From Streptomyces sp. NRRL F-5630 (GTDB lineage Bacteria > Actinomycetota > Actinomycetes > Streptomycetales > Streptomycetaceae): a stretch of 64,000 nucleotides of DNA. Where the stretch lies: assembly GCF_000719475.1 (NCBI RefSeq), contig NZ_JOGO01000001.1, positions 1-64,000 of the forward strand. Direction: 5' to 3'. Positions within the stretch are counted from its first letter, which is position 1. Each line of letters starts with the position of its first letter. This document shows positions 63,194-64,000 of the stretch, in pieces. The notes under the pieces are model-generated. The model ran no database searches and had not been told where the DNA came from. It saw only the letters and a list, made by a program, of their open reading frames with translations. The translations under genes and the position numbers were made by a program.

Positions 63194-64000
63194 TCAGATC
63201 CACGCGTACTGGCGGTGGTGAGCGCGCACGCCGGTCAGGGCGAGCAGTGCGGGGCGGTCCGCGGCGCGGCGCAGGAGGGCGTCGTAGCGGCCGGGGTCGA
63301 TGTCGCGGTGGGGGGTGGGGCGCAGGCAAGCGCTGTTCTCTTCGAGCAGGGCGGTGTACTCGGTGAAGTCGAGGCCCGCGCGGGCCCGCAGCCGGGGACC
63401 GATGCGCGCCTCGGCGACGGCGGCGGCCGACTCCGGGCCCACGACGCCGCTGAAGAACTCGGAGGAGCAGCCGGAGCCGTAGGAGAAGAGGCCGATACGG
63501 GCGGGCCCGTCGAGCCGGGTGTGATCGAGCGCGCTCGCCAGGGCGAGGTAGAGCGAGCCGGAGAACAGGTTGCCGGTCTGGGCGGGGTGGATCAGCGAGG
63601 GCGCGACCCGGCGCTCGAAGTCCTCGGCCACCTTGTCGGCGGGGGTGCGATACAGCTCGCGCAGCAGGCGGCGGTGTGCGGCCCTCACCATGCCGGAGAA
63701 GGGCGTGTGCAGGGCGAGCAGGTCGAAGGTGGTCGCGAAGTCGGCGTCCTCCACACGGGACCGGTAGTCGGCGAAGCTGCGGGAGAAGCACTCCAGGTAG
63801 GCCATGAGGGAGCGGTCGGCGTCGGCGATGTCGAGGTCGGGGCCGGGGCGGGCGGAGTCCAGGGTCTCGAAGCTGTGCACGCCGAACGCGCCGAGATCGG
63901 CGGTGAGCACCCGGGGCCGGTCGCCGACGAGCAGGGCGACCGCGCCGGTGCCGGTGACCGGCTCGGCGTACTGGGCGCGCTCGTCGGCGAGGGACATGTC
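63194..64000 (-). CDS. Hydroxymethylglutaryl-CoA synthase homologue (beta-branching), partial, runs off right edge
   Basis: C-terminal 269 codons only; the full enzyme is about 410-420 aa, so the N-terminus with the catalytic Glu and Cys lies outside. Present are the catalytic-His motif LLALHTPFSGMVRAAHRRLL (near residue 97 of the fragment), NLFSGSLYLALASALDH and RIGLFSYGSGCSSEFFSG, all PksG/HCS-type. It condenses acetyl-ACP with an ACP-bound beta-ketothioester to give the HMG-like branch. An internal ATG at 63997 is not the true start. First visible gene of the leftward HCS-ACP-KS-P450-PLP enzyme series. Confidence 0.92.
   Translation of the reverse strand, partial: DMSLADERAQYAEPVTGTGAVALLVGDRPRVLTADLGAFGVHSFETLDSARPGPDLDIADADRSLMAYLECFSRSFADYRSRVEDADFATTFDLLALHTPFSGMVRAAHRRLLRELYRTPADKVAEDFERRVAPSLIHPAQTGNLFSGSLYLALASALDHTRLDGPARIGLFSYGSGCSSEFFSGVVGPESAAAVAEARIGPRLRARAGLDFTEYTALLEENSACLRPTPHRDIDPGRYDALLRRAADRPALLALTGVRAHHRQYAWI

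Overview
The window is high-GC actinobacterial DNA and almost certainly comes from a Streptomyces chromosome. The evidence is the strong G/C bias at third codon positions, many GTG starts and four-base GTGA/ATGA gene overlaps. It also carries genus-typical genes: whiI for sporulation, the rok7B7 regulator between xylFGH and ngcEFG, Stealth-family wall-glycan genes, and a polyketide beta-branching cassette. No rRNA, tRNA, CRISPR array or intact insertion sequence was seen.

Region 1 (about 0-43.4 kb) reads as conserved core chromosome. From the left it has: an FMN-binding glutamate-synthase-like protein; the coproporphyrin-dependent heme genes hemQ, hemG/cgoX and hemE, with a CoA-disulfide-reductase-like flavoprotein and a DUF3000 protein; whiI behind a SigWhiG-type promoter; a ribonuclease D-like exonuclease; and the fadA-fadB beta-oxidation pair. 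Then comes a leftward operon of three tandem Stealth-type proteins (the middle one has lost its catalytic motifs) and a GT4 glycosyltransferase, divergent from an LCP ligase. These look like wall-glycopolymer synthesis and attachment genes. They are followed by an amino-acid permease, dxs, xylHGF, rok7B7, ngcGFE (with a DasR-like site), acnA, an LLM flavin oxidoreductase and an unusual HTH-MurA fusion gene. The acnA and HTH-MurA promoters share an 18-bp palindromic motif.

Region 2 (about 43.4-58 kb) is accessory. It begins with a probable Tn3-transposase remnant. Next is a compact operon of an actin/MreB-like ATPase, a proline-rich exported protein and a fused SecDF. After that come several small regulator-plus-oxidoreductase units: SDR/AKR, a decayed SDR pseudogene divergent from a TetR gene, an alpha/beta hydrolase divergent from a CGNR zinc-finger protein, and an MDR dehydrogenase divergent from a LysR gene. 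Each divergent pair has inverted repeats in its control region. Several intergenic stretches of 0.3-0.7 kb hold no convincing gene.

Region 3 (about 58-64 kb, cut by the right edge) is the end of a biosynthetic gene cluster. It has a Crp/Fnr regulator, a MalY/PatB-type PLP enzyme, a cytochrome P450, a decarboxylative ketosynthase with serine in place of the catalytic cysteine, a dedicated acyl carrier protein, and the C-terminal part of an HMG-CoA-synthase-like enzyme. The last three form a standard beta-branching cassette, so a modular PKS should lie beyond the right edge.
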